This document shows, in pieces, positions 31,922-32,630 of a DNA stretch of 32,630 nt. Location of the stretch: contig JAVCDK010000077.1 in assembly GCA_030765865.1 (NCBI GenBank), positions 1 through 32,630 on the forward strand. Direction: 5' to 3'. The notes under the pieces were generated by a model. It was not told the origin of the DNA. It did no database searches and was given only the letters and a program-made list of their open reading frames with translations. Position 1 is the first letter of the stretch. Each line of letters starts with the position of its first letter. The translations under genes and the position numbers were made by a program. The stretch comes from Candidatus Celaenobacter antarcticus. GTDB taxonomy: Bacteria > Cloacimonadota > Cloacimonadia > JGIOTU-2.

Positions 31922-32410
31922 ATGGATAAATTATACTCACCCTGGCGAATCGATTACATTCTTGGTGAAAAAGAGAAGGGTTGCATATTCTGCGCAAAAC
32001 AGCGAGCAAATGATGATGAAGGGTATCTGATCCTAAAACGAGGTAAAAAGACCTATATCATAATGAATTTGTACCCCTATAATAACGGACATCTGATGGT
32101 CGTGCCCTTTCGGCATGTGGCGCGTATGCAGGAGCTCACAGATGAAGAATTGTGCGAGCTCGGCAAAATGACACAATTATGTGAACAGGTTCTTACAGAT
32201 GCATATCATCCCGATGGATTGAATGTGGGTATGAATCTGGGAGAAGCAGCAGGCGCCGGTGTGGCAGATCATCTGCATATACACGTGGTGCCGCGATGGA
32301 ACGGCGATACTAATTTTATTTCAACGGTTGGGAACACAAGAGTTATTCCCGAAAAAATGGAAGAAGCGTATAAAAAATTGAAAAAAGTTTTTAACACCTA
32401 TGAGTCTTAA
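31922..32410 (+). CDS. HIT-family nucleotide hydrolase/phosphorylase
   Basis: 162 residues. The HIT motif is HLHIHVVPRW, with CIFC near residue 21 for zinc as in the Ap4A-phosphorylase/FHIT-like branch. YPYNNGHLMVVPFRHVARM is the typical middle region. It begins on the base after the preceding TAA, so it is co-translated. Substrate not determined. Confidence 0.93.
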   Translation: MDKLYSPWRIDYILGEKEKGCIFCAKQRANDDEGYLILKRGKKTYIIMNLYPYNNGHLMVVPFRHVARMQELTDEELCELGKMTQLCEQVLTDAYHPDGLNVGMNLGEAAGAGVADHLHIHVVPRWNGDTNFISTVGNTRVIPEKMEEAYKKLKKVFNTYES

Positions 32411-32630
32411 GCTCTCAAAATCCTTAAAAATATTCTTGGCTTTTTTTTTATTCTAAATATACTATTCCTATGCCTGACGATAATTTTAAGGACTTTACCG
32501 GATGAAGAAATTCAGGAAATTGAGCAAATTCCCTATAATGAGATCACACTACAAGTACTCAATGGGTGCGGCAAAAAAGGGCTGGCACGCGAAGTTCGAA
32601 ATGTGCTTATTAATAAGGGGTTCGATGTGC
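32400..32630 (+). CDS. LytR C-terminal (LytR_C) domain protein, frameshifted at T9 and cut by the window edge
   Basis: An ATG at 32400 overlaps the HIT gene by 11 nt and opens MSLKLSKSLKIFLAFFLF, then meets TAA at 32454-32456. In the frame one base earlier the sequence continues openly as ILNILFLCLTIILRTLPDE and then ITLQVLNGCGKKGLAREVRN and VLINKGFDV, the LytR_C pattern (VLNG.G..GLA..V...L...GFDV). Joining the two frames gives a clean N-terminal membrane anchor plus LytR_C domain. The change falls at a run of nine T (32441-32449). It may be a sequencing error, a true mutation, or slippage (see findings). Confidence 0.75.

Noticed and set aside
1-32630. tRNA, rRNA, transposase or integrase genes
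   Set aside because: None was recognised on either strand; mobility of the small inserted genes is inferred from context only.

Overview
The window looks like a bacterial chromosome segment from the FCB side of the tree, most likely a Cloacimonadota-type ("Candidatus Cloacimonetes") or related uncultured lineage. The clues are a PorV/UPF0164-type outer-membrane protein, a patatin-POTRA-barrel protein ending in an aromatic residue (so a Gram-negative envelope), a moderately low GC content, dense gene packing and scattered four-helix-bundle genes. The lineage is inferred from gene style only; there is no rRNA in the window.

Layout. 1-3.1 kb: the 3' end of a type Vd patatin-like phospholipase, convergent with a small envelope-lipid operon (a dolichol-kinase-like CTP-dependent enzyme and a dolichyl-phosphate-mannose-synthase-like glycosyltransferase). 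3.2-7.3 kb (minus): a thiamine operon, thiE-thiM-thiC-(four-helix-bundle)-thiD, behind a TPP riboswitch. 7.3-11.5 kb (minus): gcvPA-gcvPB-ferredoxin-geranylgeranyl reductase, tightly packed. 11.7-17.7 kb (plus): a tandem-domain solute-binding protein, a TetR regulator with a palindromic operator and a double-DTG protease with a PDZ domain, an anchored AttH/CrtC-like lipocalin protein and a small zinc-ribbon membrane protein. Two non-coding stretches here are full of hairpins and degenerate repeats. 17.8-18.6 kb: an AT-rich HEPN-like gene between related palindromes. 18.6-26.5 kb (minus): a 1,833-residue Ser/Thr kinase-ATPase-TPR-GAF-histidine kinase with a GT9-like gene coupled behind it, then a KamA-family radical SAM enzyme and a DUF2007 protein. 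26.7-32.6 kb (plus): PorV-like, RseC-like, a second four-helix-bundle gene, folB, folK, an AT-rich PIN-like gene, deoxynucleoside kinase, a stand-alone GlmU-type uridylyltransferase, a HIT protein, and the start of a LytR_C-domain gene broken by an apparent frameshift at T9.

Main theme: conserved housekeeping operons (thi, fol) are interrupted by single small foreign-looking genes (two four-helix-bundle genes, one PIN-like and one HEPN-like gene). Several of these are bordered by degenerate octamer repeats or palindromes. No complete, clearly recognisable defence system, IS element, CRISPR array, tRNA or rRNA was seen.
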